Assembly (NCBI GenBank): GCA_910579935.1
Contig: CAJTVQ010000009.1
Span: 1-64,000, forward strand
Source: an uncultured Lachnospiraceae bacterium
GTDB lineage: Bacteria; Bacillota; Clostridia; Lachnospirales; Lachnospiraceae
Direction of reading: 5' to 3'
Length of the DNA: 64,000 bases
A program made the translations under genes and the position numbers. The notes under the pieces are model-generated. The model had not been told where the DNA came from and searched no databases. It saw nothing but the letters and a program-made list of their open reading frames with translations. This document shows positions 43,034-51,547 of this stretch, in pieces (the first letter of the stretch is position 1; each line of letters begins with the position of its first letter).

Positions 43034-43127
43034 AAGCGGTTTGCTTAATTGACAGCGGGGGATATTGCATGAAAGCAGACCGGTCAGCAAATATTATAAG
43101 AAACAGAGTAGAAAGGTGCAGTGGGAT

Positions 43128-43817
43128 ATGAGTAAAATACTGATTATCGAAGACGAAGAGGCAATTGCGGATTTGGAGAAGGATTATCTGGAGCTCAGCG
43201 ATTTTGAAGTGGAAATCGAGCATACCGGAAATAAGGGACTGCAGAAGGCGCTGGAGAAAGACTTTGATTTGGTGATCTTGGATTTGATGCTGCCGGAAAT
43301 GGATGGATTTGAGGTGTGCCGGAAAATAAGGGAGGAAAAAAATATTCCGATCCTGATGGTTTCCGCCAAAAAAGATGATATTGATAAAATCAGGGGATTG
43401 GGCCTGGGTGCGGATGATTACATGACGAAACCTTTCAGTCCAAGCGAGTTAGTAGCAAGGGTAAAAGCGCATATGGCAAGATATGACAGGCTGGTAGGTT
43501 CCAACCAAAAAGTGAATGATGTGGTGGAAATCAGGGGAATCCGCATTGATAAGACGGCAAGACGGGTATATGTGGACGGCGAAGAGAAGACTTTTACCAC
43601 GAAAGAATTCGATCTGCTTACATTCCTGGCGGAAAATCCGAACCATGTATTTACAAAAGAAGAACTGTTCCGGGAAATATGGGATATGGATTCGATAGGG
43701 GATATTGCTACGGTAACGGTGCATATCAAGAAAATCCGGGAAAAGATAGAATACGATACGGCGAAGCCCCAGTATATCGAAACGATATGGGGAGTCGGGT
43801 ACCGGTTTAAAGTATAA
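43128..43817 (+). CDS. OmpR-family response regulator
   Basis: The 229-residue protein is called from ATG 43128 (MSKILIIEDEEAIADLEKD). The receiver has the acidic pair EDEE, phospho-aspartate in LVILDLMLPEMDGF near residue 52, and the lysine in YMTKPFSP. The C-terminal winged helix ends in the family signature YIETIWGVGYRFKV. It pairs with the kinase 94 bases upstream. Confidence 0.94.
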   Translation: MSKILIIEDEEAIADLEKDYLELSDFEVEIEHTGNKGLQKALEKDFDLVILDLMLPEMDGFEVCRKIREEKNIPILMVSAKKDDIDKIRGLGLGADDYMTKPFSPSELVARVKAHMARYDRLVGSNQKVNDVVEIRGIRIDKTARRVYVDGEEKTFTTKEFDLLTFLAENPNHVFTKEELFREIWDMDSIGDIATVTVHIKKIREKIEYDTAKPQYIETIWGVGYRFKV

Positions 43818-43823
43818 GCGGGG

Positions 43824-44561
43824 ATGGGCATGAAACTGGGAAAAGAAGACATTCTGTATGAAGACGAAGAAATGATCGTATGCCATAAACCGCCAGGCAT
43901 TGCCACACAGACTTCCCGGCCGGGAGAGGCGGATATGGTGAGCGCCCTGAAAAACTATCTGCGGACGGCGTATGTCGGAGTAGTTCACCGTCTGGACCAG
44001 CCGGTGGAAGGGATTTTGGTCTTTGCCAAAACAAAAACGGCAGCAGCACGGCTGAGTGAACAGAACAGAGAGAAGACGATGTGCAAGCACTATCGTGCGG
44101 CGGCCGTGCTGCAGAAGAAGACGGAATCCGGTCTGGCACAGGGGGATGGCCTGCAGGAGCCGGGGAAGGAATATGTCTTAGTAGATTATTTGCTGAAAGA
44201 CGGCAGGGAAAATATTTCAAAGGTGGTGAAACAGGGGACGCCGGGGGCAAAAAGGGCGGAACTGGTATATAAGATCATAAAAATGAAGCAGACAGAAGAA
44301 CAGCAGAGGGTGCTTTTGGAGATTGTGCTGAAAACAGGCAGGCATCACCAGATACGCGTGCAATTATCCCATGCGGGGCTGCCGCTGCTCGGAGATGCCA
44401 AGTATGGAAGTGGGCTGCCGGATGTTTCGGACCGGGAACATTCGATAAAGAATGTGGCGCTGTGCGCCAATCGTTTGGAATTCCGGCATCCGGCAACAGG
44501 AAAAAAGATGTCTTTTGAAATAGAACCTTCAGGGACGGCTTTTGGTATTTTTTCCAGTTAA
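43824..44561 (+). CDS. RluA-family 23S rRNA pseudouridine synthase
   Basis: The 245-residue enzyme has the catalytic aspartate in VVHRLDQPVEGILVFAKT and the RNA-binding TGRHHQIRVQLSHAGLPLLGD, both typical of the RluA group. The usual HRLDxxTSG is changed to HRLDQPVEG, as in a Clostridial subgroup. No S4 domain is present. It isomerises uridine in rRNA or tRNA; the exact position is unknown. It begins six bases after the response regulator stop and may be co-transcribed. Confidence 0.9.
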   Translation: MGMKLGKEDILYEDEEMIVCHKPPGIATQTSRPGEADMVSALKNYLRTAYVGVVHRLDQPVEGILVFAKTKTAAARLSEQNREKTMCKHYRAAAVLQKKTESGLAQGDGLQEPGKEYVLVDYLLKDGRENISKVVKQGTPGAKRAELVYKIIKMKQTEEQQRVLLEIVLKTGRHHQIRVQLSHAGLPLLGDAKYGSGLPDVSDREHSIKNVALCANRLEFRHPATGKKMSFEIEPSGTAFGIFSS

Positions 44562-44647
44562 TTCCTATATTTCTTTTAAAAATCCTGCAATAATTTGCCG
44601 GAAATGATTCATACTATTTCTAAGTGTGAAGGGAATGAGGACTGGCG

Positions 44648-45718
44648 ATGGGAAAAATAACGATGGCAAAGGCAAAAGAATATGTACGGTTAGGAGCGGT
44701 AGTGCTGGGAGTATACATAGGATTTAAGTATTTAAGTCCGTTGGCTGCTCCTTTTCTTTTTGCTTTTGCCTTTGTCAGCGTTCTTCATCCGGCGCTGGAA
44801 AAGGTTCAGAAAAGGTATCATGTGAAGAAAGGGTTTCTGGCTGCGGGTATTCTGCTGCTGCTATGCATTACGGCTGGCGTGGGGATATGGAGTCTTGGTG
44901 TGTTTCTTTTTCAAAAACTGGGAGAACTGTTCAGTCAGATAGATTTATTTGAGGAGAAATTTTACCTGTTTGTGGGAAATTGCTGTGACGGGATGGAGAA
45001 GAAATTCGGCATGGACGGAAGATGGGTTGAGAAATTTGTTTTGGAGAGGGTCAATATCTTTATAGAGAATTTTCAGGTACAGGTAGTGCCGAAGATTATG
45101 AATGAGTCCGTAAGCTATGTGAAGAATATCGCAGGGGTTATAGGTTTTCTTGCGATCATGATCATTGCCGTGGTTCTGCTTGCCAAGGATTATTGCGAGA
45201 TTATGGAAAAGCTGCATGACAGGGAAGAGGTCAAATGTATTTTCGAGATAGGAAAGAAGATATTCCGTCATATCGGGACATTTATTCGGGCACAGTTTAT
45301 GATTCTGTTCATTATCAGTATTCTTTGTTCGGTTACGCTGTTTCTGGCAGGAATAGAAGGCGGAGCAGCAGTGGGGCTGTTTACAGGTTTTATGGACATG
45401 CTTCCTTTTATCGGGACAGGAATGGTGCTTATGCCGCTGGCTTTTTGGCAGATTTTAAACGGGTATTATACAAAGGCGGTAATTTGTGTTATTCTATATG
45501 TGGTATGCGCCGTGACACGGGAATTTTTGGAACCCAAACTGATAGGGGAGAAGATGGGGATATTTCCGGTGGCGATTCTTTTTTCGGTGTATGCGGGTGT
45601 GAAGTTATTCGGTGTATTCGGTATTGTTAAGGGGCCTTTGGCATTGATCACGATTTATGAAATTGTACGGCATGGAAAGGAGCAGGTGAAATATGAAAAG
45701 GATGGAGGCATTTTGTGA
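44648..45718 (+). CDS. AI-2E family transporter-like membrane protein
   Basis: The 356-residue protein has about seven to eight membrane helices with the family pattern: an N-terminal pair (VLGVYIGFKYLSPLAAPFLF), a long middle amphipathic region, and the C-terminal motif FTGFMDMLPFIGTGMVLMP. Members were first linked to autoinducer-2 export (TqsA), but most act as ion antiporters or in sporulation (YtvI-like), so no AI-2 role should be assumed. Its stop overlaps the start of the next gene by 26 bases. Confidence 0.9.
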   Translation: MGKITMAKAKEYVRLGAVVLGVYIGFKYLSPLAAPFLFAFAFVSVLHPALEKVQKRYHVKKGFLAAGILLLLCITAGVGIWSLGVFLFQKLGELFSQIDLFEEKFYLFVGNCCDGMEKKFGMDGRWVEKFVLERVNIFIENFQVQVVPKIMNESVSYVKNIAGVIGFLAIMIIAVVLLAKDYCEIMEKLHDREEVKCIFEIGKKIFRHIGTFIRAQFMILFIISILCSVTLFLAGIEGGAAVGLFTGFMDMLPFIGTGMVLMPLAFWQILNGYYTKAVICVILYVVCAVTREFLEPKLIGEKMGIFPVAILFSVYAGVKLFGVFGIVKGPLALITIYEIVRHGKEQVKYEKDGGIL

Positions 45719-47399
45719 GGAGACGGTTTCACTGCTTCTGACGGCATATCTGTTCATTGTGTTCTGCATGTTCCCGTTTTATTTGAAGAACGGATATATG
45801 GAAATCGGAAAGGACAAATATAATTTTTATAAAATAATCACGATCGGCGGTTTTGGACTGATCATACCTCTGGTTCTGCTGTGTCTGGCAGCGCATATCG
45901 TGAATCGGAAAAGAGACAGGAAACGTGCAGCAGGTGAAGCTGCGGACGGGCAGGAAGGAACGGAAGACAGCGTAAGTGCGGAACGTGCAGAAGCGGCTGA
46001 AGACAGCGGGGAAGAGGATATGCCGGAGCCATATGCTATCTGGAGGGGAAAACTGTCGGGCACGGACTGGGCGGTGCTCGCTTACGGATTGAGTGTGATT
46101 CTCTCTTACATAGGTTCGGAATATAAACATACTGCCCTGGTGGGGGAAAAAGGATGGTATATGGGAGCAGAGATGCAGCTGGTATTTGTGCTTTCCTATT
46201 TTTTGGTTTCCCGTTTTTGGGAGTATGGGGAAAAGATATTGTATCCGGTTATGGCGGCATCCGGCGCCGTATTTTTTCTCGGGATACTGAACCGGTTTTC
46301 GATATTTCCGTTTTTGATCGAAGGGGCCAACAGCAGTTTTTTGTCCACAATGGGAAACATCAATTGGTATTGCGGTTATTGGGCCGTAATTTTTCCAATC
46401 GGTTTTCTTATGTATTGGAAGGCTGACGGGTTATGGATGAGGATTGCGGGACTGCTGTTTTCGACAGTGGGAATTGCTGCCGGTATCAGCCAGGGAAGCA
46501 ACAGTGCATTTCTGGTATTTGCAGGTTTGTATATTTTCTTATTCTGTATTTCTTTCAGGGATATGGAGTCGATGAAGCGTTTTTTTCAGCTTGTCATTTT
46601 ATTCTGTGCGGTCTGTCAGGGGCTGCGGCTGTGGAGATGGCTGCGTCCGGCAGCCTTTAACTATTACAGCGGGACGGTGAGCGATTGGATCACGCTTTCA
46701 TCCATTACGATGGCGGGATTTATTTTTTCCGTAATCGTCTATTTCTTCCTTTGGCTGGCAGAGAGGAAGCTGCATCCGGATATGAGGCGCTTTAAGATGA
46801 TCCGGCAGATAATGTTATTGATGACCGTAATTGTGATCGGAGTATATATTCTGCTTCTGATCCTGAACAGTCGGGTGAAAGGAGGAATCCGCTCCATGGG
46901 AGAGATTTCCGCGTTGGTGTTCAGCCGGCAGTGGGGGAGTTCGCGCGGGGCCACATGGTCTGCGGGACTACGGATTTATCGTAGTATGCCGGGACTGAAG
47001 AAATTGATCGGGGTTGGCCCGGACTGTTTTGCCAAATCTTTATATACGATTCCGGATCTGGCAGAATCGGTAAATAAGCAGTTTAATGGCTCCAGGCTGA
47101 CCAATGCCCACAATGAGTGGCTGAATATGCTGGTGAATATGGGCATCTTCGGGTTCATCAGCTATGGAGGCATCTTTGTCAGTGCAGTGATACGCTTTGT
47201 TTATTACGGAGAAAAAGTTTTTAAGGGGAAGGGGAAGTATCTTTGCATTTTTGGATTCAGCGCTTTTGCCTATACCCTGCATAATGTGGTGAGCTTCCAG
47301 CAGATTTTAAGTACGCCCTTTATGTTTCTAATGCTGGGGATGGGGGAAGGACTGGTGCGGACGGAAAAATATAAGGAGTTGACAAATACGGATTTTTAA
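45693..47399 (+). CDS. O-antigen ligase / polymerase-like membrane protein
   Basis: The 568-residue protein has about twelve membrane segments. A Wzy_C-type region with RGATWSAGLRIYRSMP and the loop NAHNEWLNMLVNMGIFGFISY near residue 470 matches the conserved H..W..M pattern of O-antigen ligases. A hydrophilic, acid-rich insert at about residues 70-115 separates the first two helices from the rest. In a Gram-positive organism it probably joins or polymerises a surface glycan rather than lipopolysaccharide. It is coupled to the upstream gene by a 26-base overlap. Confidence 0.85.
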   Translation: MKRMEAFCEETVSLLLTAYLFIVFCMFPFYLKNGYMEIGKDKYNFYKIITIGGFGLIIPLVLLCLAAHIVNRKRDRKRAAGEAADGQEGTEDSVSAERAEAAEDSGEEDMPEPYAIWRGKLSGTDWAVLAYGLSVILSYIGSEYKHTALVGEKGWYMGAEMQLVFVLSYFLVSRFWEYGEKILYPVMAASGAVFFLGILNRFSIFPFLIEGANSSFLSTMGNINWYCGYWAVIFPIGFLMYWKADGLWMRIAGLLFSTVGIAAGISQGSNSAFLVFAGLYIFLFCISFRDMESMKRFFQLVILFCAVCQGLRLWRWLRPAAFNYYSGTVSDWITLSSITMAGFIFSVIVYFFLWLAERKLHPDMRRFKMIRQIMLLMTVIVIGVYILLLILNSRVKGGIRSMGEISALVFSRQWGSSRGATWSAGLRIYRSMPGLKKLIGVGPDCFAKSLYTIPDLAESVNKQFNGSRLTNAHNEWLNMLVNMGIFGFISYGGIFVSAVIRFVYYGEKVFKGKGKYLCIFGFSAFAYTLHNVVSFQQILSTPFMFLMLGMGEGLVRTEKYKELTNTDF

Positions 47400-47419
47400 C
47401 CTAAAATCTAATCACATAA

Positions 47420-47720
47420 AGAAGGCAACGAAGAAAAGGATTAGTACGGACAGTCAGCGTATCAGAGAGAGCGCCGCCCGGTGTGAGGCGCTTACGTGCG
47501 GCATCCCGAACCGGCCTTGGAGTTCTGTATGAACAGTAAAGAGCGTAAGAGAACTTTGCATAAATACAGCGTAGCACCGGCGTTAGCGGTAGGATGAGAG
47601 AATGCGGCAGCAGACAGAAACCAAAGGGTATGTCGGGCTGCAGTATTAATTGGGGTGGTAACGCCGGATTTCCGGTCCCTGAACGGGATTGGGAGTCCGG
47701 TGTTTTTGTGTGCTTCAAGT
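47420..47720 (+). promoter_or_regulatory. T-box riboswitch leader of proS
   Basis: The leader has an AGAGAG element at about 47465, a long stem I region and the T-box core GGGGTGGTAACGCC (about 47653-47666). It ends in a GC-rich terminator hairpin, CCGGATTTCCGG to GAGTCCGG with TGTTTTT (about 47667-47707). It lies directly before proS, so uncharged tRNA-Pro should switch off termination. The specifier codon is not certain; CCG and CCT occur in the segment GAACCGGCCTTGGAG (about 47507-47521). Confidence 0.85.
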
Positions 47721-47765
47721 CCCGAAGCCAGAATGAGAAAATAAGACAGGAAAAGGAGAAGAAAA

Positions 47766-49196
47766 ATGGCTGAAAAAAAATTAGTGGAAGCGATTACGTC
47801 CATGGATACTGATTTTGCCCAGTGGTATACGGATGTAGTGAAAAAAGCGGAATTGATCGATTATTCCAACGTAAAGGGCTGTATGGTGATTAAACCGGCA
47901 GGATACGCAATATGGGAGCTGATTCAGCGGCAGCTGGATGATATGTTCAAGGCAACGGGAGTGGAAAATGTATATATGCCCATGTTCATTCCGGAAAGTC
48001 TTCTGCAGAAGGAAAAAGACCATGTAGAGGGGTTTGCGCCCGAAGTGGCATGGGTAACGCACGGAGGATTGAATCCCCTGCAGGAAAGAATGTGTGTAAG
48101 ACCTACTTCCGAAACGCTTTTCTGTGATTTCTATAAGGGAGATATCCAGTCTTACCGGGATTTGCCCAGAGTGTATAACCAGTGGTGCAGTGTGGTGCGC
48201 TGGGAAAAGGAAACAAGACCGTTCCTGCGTTCCAGAGAATTTTTGTGGCAGGAGGGGCATACGGCTCATGCAACGGCGGAGGAAGCGCAGGAGAGAACGG
48301 AGCAGATGCTCAACGTGTATGCTGATTTTTGTGAGAAAGTACTGGCGATTCCGGTGGTGAAGGGACGCAAAACCGAGAAGGAGAAGTTTGCGGGAGCAGA
48401 AGCTACCTATACGATAGAAGCCTTGATGCATGACGGCAAGGCGCTTCAGTCCGGCACCAGCCATAATTTCGGCGACGGGTTTGCAAAGGCATTCGGCATC
48501 CAGTTTACAGATAAGGACAATACGCTGAAATATGTACATCAGACTTCATGGGGAATGTCTACGAGAATCATCGGCGCGATCATTATGGTGCATGGCGATG
48601 ATTCCGGTCTGGTGCTGCCTCCGAAAGTAGCGCCTACACAGGTGATGATCATTCCGATTCAGCAGAAAAAGGAAGGAGTACTGGATAAAGCTTATGAGTT
48701 GAAAGACAGGCTTTCACATTTCCGTGTGAAAGTGGATGATTCGGATAAGAGTCCCGGGTGGAAGTTCTCCGAGCAGGAAATGAGGGGGATTCCGATTCGT
48801 GTGGAAATAGGTCCCAAGGATATAGAAGCCGGAAAGTGTGTGATCTGCCGCCGGGATAATGGGGAAAAAGTGGAAGCGGCTTTGGCGGATCTGGAGCAGT
48901 CAGTCAGTGATATTCTGGATGATATCCAGCTAAGTATGTACCAAAGGGCAAAGGCACATCTGGAGGCCCACACCTATACGGCGAAGACAAAAGATGAATT
49001 TGTACAGACGTTTGCTGAGAAAGCCGGATTCGTGAAAGCGATGTGGTGCGGAGAAACGGAATGTGAGGAGAAGATTAAGGAAGACATGGCAGTAACCAGC
49101 CGCTGTATGCCTCATGAACAGGAGTGTCTTTCCGATACCTGTGTGTATTGCGGGAAACCTGCAAAGAAAATGGTTTATTGGGGTAAAGCATATTAA
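47766..49196 (+). CDS. proS: Prolyl-tRNA synthetase, short (archaeal/eukaryotic-like) type
   Basis: The 476-residue class II synthetase charges tRNA-Pro. It has RPTSETLFCDFYK, motif 2 around YNQWCSVVRWEKETRPFLR, and motif 3 around SWGMSTRIIGAIIM. A C-terminal zinc-like domain with cysteines (CVICRRDN and CVYCGKPAKK) ends in the tyrosine typical of the short ProRS form. No editing insertion is present, as expected for this type. The gene follows the T-box and has AAAAGGAGAAG as ribosome binding site. Confidence 0.96.
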   Translation: MAEKKLVEAITSMDTDFAQWYTDVVKKAELIDYSNVKGCMVIKPAGYAIWELIQRQLDDMFKATGVENVYMPMFIPESLLQKEKDHVEGFAPEVAWVTHGGLNPLQERMCVRPTSETLFCDFYKGDIQSYRDLPRVYNQWCSVVRWEKETRPFLRSREFLWQEGHTAHATAEEAQERTEQMLNVYADFCEKVLAIPVVKGRKTEKEKFAGAEATYTIEALMHDGKALQSGTSHNFGDGFAKAFGIQFTDKDNTLKYVHQTSWGMSTRIIGAIIMVHGDDSGLVLPPKVAPTQVMIIPIQQKKEGVLDKAYELKDRLSHFRVKVDDSDKSPGWKFSEQEMRGIPIRVEIGPKDIEAGKCVICRRDNGEKVEAALADLEQSVSDILDDIQLSMYQRAKAHLEAHTYTAKTKDEFVQTFAEKAGFVKAMWCGETECEEKIKEDMAVTSRCMPHEQECLSDTCVYCGKPAKKMVYWGKAY

Positions 49197-49220
49197 ATTT
49201 ACCGCACTGCAGTAAATATT

Positions 49221-49254
49221 CAGACTCCGGTTGTTGTAGTGTAACCGGAGTCTG
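49221..49254. terminator. Stem-loop after proS
   Basis: CAGACTCCGGTT (49221-49232) pairs perfectly with AACCGGAGTCTG (49243-49254). The T-run after it is weak, but the stem is strong. Confidence 0.65.
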
Positions 49255-49347
49255 TTGAATAATTAGAGTGGTCGGCCTGAGTTCGGGATGAACGATGATG
49301 GTCGTCTCTTCTCTCTTTCTTGTGGAGCGGTACGGTAATAATAGCAG

Positions 49348-50043
49348 TTATAAACGTTCTTTAAGCAGCTGGTATCTTCTTTTGCTTATGGGAAGACGGG
49401 TTCCGTTAAAAAGCAGGAGGGAGGTACGCTCAATATTTTTGATATATTTTTCGTTGACAAGATAAGACTGGTGTACGCGGCAAAAGGCAGCTTTTGATGT
49501 CGATATCTGGCATTCAATGGTATTCAGGGTTCCGATCATTTTCGTTTCTTCTTCTTTTGTATGTATGATAATGTAACGTCCGCTGCTTTCAAAAAACAAT
49601 ATGTCATTAAAAATTACGCGGCACAGCTTCCGTCTGTATTTGTATTCAAAATAATTTTTGTCTGCGCGCATTTTATCATAAACATTCATAAAGCATTTGC
49701 AGAAGAAATTGTGATCTATGGGTTTGGTAATTAACCGGAACATGTGCGCTTCCTCGAGCAATAGTTTCCATAAACTCTCATCTTCCGCCAGATAGATGAT
49801 CGTAACATGCGGATTATAGTCTTTGGCTTCCTGGGCGATTGCGATAATCTCTTTATAATCATCCTGAATACTTAAATAAATTAAATCATATACCTCATCA
49901 TTCATATGGGATAAAAAATCAGATTTTTCATTGAAGACATCGATATCTATAAAAATTTTCCGGACACTCTCCAACTGCAGCAGAAGATTTTCCATTTCAG
50001 ACAATATAAGAATGTCTGAATCGTAAATACCTACTTTTATCAT
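49348..50043 (-). CDS. LytTR-family regulator with degenerate receiver
   Basis: The start is taken at ATG 50043 behind AAGGGGTGG (231 residues); a GTG nine bases upstream overlaps that site. The first 120 residues are receiver-like, but the phospho-acceptor position reads YDLIYLSIQDD, with serine in place of the usual aspartate. The conserved lysine is kept (RLITKPIDHN). Residues about 130-231 are a LytTR DNA-binding domain: FESSGRYIIIHTKEE, FCRVHQSYLVNEKYI and LPISKRRYQLLKE. It is likely a phosphorylation-independent regulator, perhaps activated by a ligand or partner. No kinase gene adjoins it. Target genes are unknown. Confidence 0.85.
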   Translation of the reverse strand: MIKVGIYDSDILILSEMENLLLQLESVRKIFIDIDVFNEKSDFLSHMNDEVYDLIYLSIQDDYKEIIAIAQEAKDYNPHVTIIYLAEDESLWKLLLEEAHMFRLITKPIDHNFFCKCFMNVYDKMRADKNYFEYKYRRKLCRVIFNDILFFESSGRYIIIHTKEEETKMIGTLNTIECQISTSKAAFCRVHQSYLVNEKYIKNIERTSLLLFNGTRLPISKRRYQLLKERL

Positions 50044-50328
50044 TTGTTCCACCCCTTACATGTTAAACTATAGATTCTATTCCCCAAATAAGCACCTTCA
50101 TCGGTTGTAGGATACATCATTTAGCAATAGAATTGAAATTGATGTAAAAATTATTCAAATAGATGACGAAAAAATCCAAAAAATGGAAATGAAACAGGTT
50201 TTGAATAACGAAAAGTGTAGTGCAGACAGTAAGTCGGCGGGAACAAATAGTAATAATGAAATCTGATTCCCGCCTAAAATGTCTGTATTTATAAATAGAA
50301 AATTAAGTTTTAATTAGTATGACAATGC
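50044..50328. other. AT-rich intergenic region between LytTR and flavodiiron genes
   Basis: A stem GGCGGGAA (50236-50243) with TTCCCGCC (50267-50274) is present but has no T-run on the minus strand. A 27-codon plus-strand frame at 50183-50266 has no ribosome binding site and is not called. Confidence 0.4.
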
Positions 50329-51495
50329 TTATTTCAACATATTTCTGATAGTTGTGTATATTTCCCGGAGCTGCTCGGCAGAAGGAATATACTGGATGCG
50401 TATCTTATCCATACAGATTCGGAAACCGCAGGCTTCCAGTTCTTTTTCGACCAGTTCTATGCTTTGGCCTCCCCAGCCGTAGGAACCGAATGCAAAAGCC
50501 TCCCTGTTTTTAGGGGAGAGTCCCTTCAGGTAGCAGAGAAATGAGGCTACGGAGGGAAGCATCTGGCTGTTCAAGGTAGGAGAGCCTACGGCGATATATT
50601 TGCAGGTAAGGATGTCCGGTACAATATCGGAGTAGTGGTTGCTTTTTAAATCATATAACCTGGTTGGTATGCCGCTGTCACAAAAGGCTTCCGAGATGGT
50701 TTTTGCCATGGCGTCGGTGGAATTCCACATGCTGTCATAAACAACAACAGCGCCGGTGGAAGGTTCATTACCGCTCCACAGTGCGTAGGCTTCCATGATA
50801 TCCCGGATGTTTTTGCGCCAGATGATGCCGTGGCTGGGAGCGATCATATCGATATCCAGGCTGTTTACCGTGTTCCAGGCCGTCTGTGCCTGTCTGCCGT
50901 AGCACATGATGATGTTACCATAGTATTTTTTGGCTTCTTCCAATATGACGGGAAGATACGCTTCGTCGTCAAAACGTTCGGTGGAGGCAAAATGCTGTCC
51001 GAATGCATCGTTGGAGAAGAGAATTTTTTCTTCGGGACAGTAGGTTACCATATTATCCGGCCAGTGCAGCATGGGAGTGGAGACAAAGTTTAAAGTGCGC
51101 CGACCTATGGAGATGGAATCGCCGCTTTTTACCGGAATATATGAATCTGTTCCGAAGTGGGCGGTGAGCCCTTTTACACCTGCCGGTCCGGATGTATAAA
51201 TGGAAGCGTTGGGGCAGAGTTTCCTGATGGCAGGCAGGGAACCGGAATGATCCAGTTCCACGTGATTTGATATGACAATGTCAATTTTCTCAGGCGCGAT
51301 GATATCGCTGATGCGGGACAGCATTTCTTCGGCAAAGGGCGCTTTCACGGTATCGATCAAGGTGACTTTTTCGTCCATGATCAGGTAGGCTCCGTAAGTG
51401 GTTCCCCTGCCTGTGCGGTAGCCGTGAAAATTACGGACATTCCAGTCGATTGCGCCTACCCAGTAGATGTTTTCTTTCAGTTTTGTTGCTTTCAT
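50329..51495 (-). CDS. FprA-type flavodiiron protein
   Basis: The 388-residue enzyme reduces oxygen to water, or nitric oxide, with electrons from rubredoxin or F420-like donors. The metallo-beta-lactamase-like domain carries the di-iron ligand motif SNHVELDHSGSLP near residue 78. The C-terminal flavodoxin domain starts at about 250 (GAVVVYDSMWNSTDAMAKTI). It lies next to nifJ, whose reduced ferredoxin can feed it. Start behind AGAGGTAAG. Confidence 0.95.
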   Translation of the reverse strand: MKATKLKENIYWVGAIDWNVRNFHGYRTGRGTTYGAYLIMDEKVTLIDTVKAPFAEEMLSRISDIIAPEKIDIVISNHVELDHSGSLPAIRKLCPNASIYTSGPAGVKGLTAHFGTDSYIPVKSGDSISIGRRTLNFVSTPMLHWPDNMVTYCPEEKILFSNDAFGQHFASTERFDDEAYLPVILEEAKKYYGNIIMCYGRQAQTAWNTVNSLDIDMIAPSHGIIWRKNIRDIMEAYALWSGNEPSTGAVVVYDSMWNSTDAMAKTISEAFCDSGIPTRLYDLKSNHYSDIVPDILTCKYIAVGSPTLNSQMLPSVASFLCYLKGLSPKNREAFAFGSYGWGGQSIELVEKELEACGFRICMDKIRIQYIPSAEQLREIYTTIRNMLK

Positions 51496-51547
51496 GATGC
51501 TTACCTCTTTTCTGAATGTTTTGGTTTTATTTTTGTCATTGACAACA

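Noticed and set aside
32937..45718. A quorum-sensing circuit from luxS and the AI-2E family gene
   Set aside because: The genes are 11 kb apart, luxS pairs with mtnN for metabolic recycling, and most AI-2E family proteins do not carry AI-2. No receptor is seen.
50183..50266. A 27-codon frame (MEMKQVLNNEKCSADSK...) next to the LytTR gene, considered as a signalling peptide
   Set aside because: No ribosome binding site precedes it, and no export or processing gene is near.
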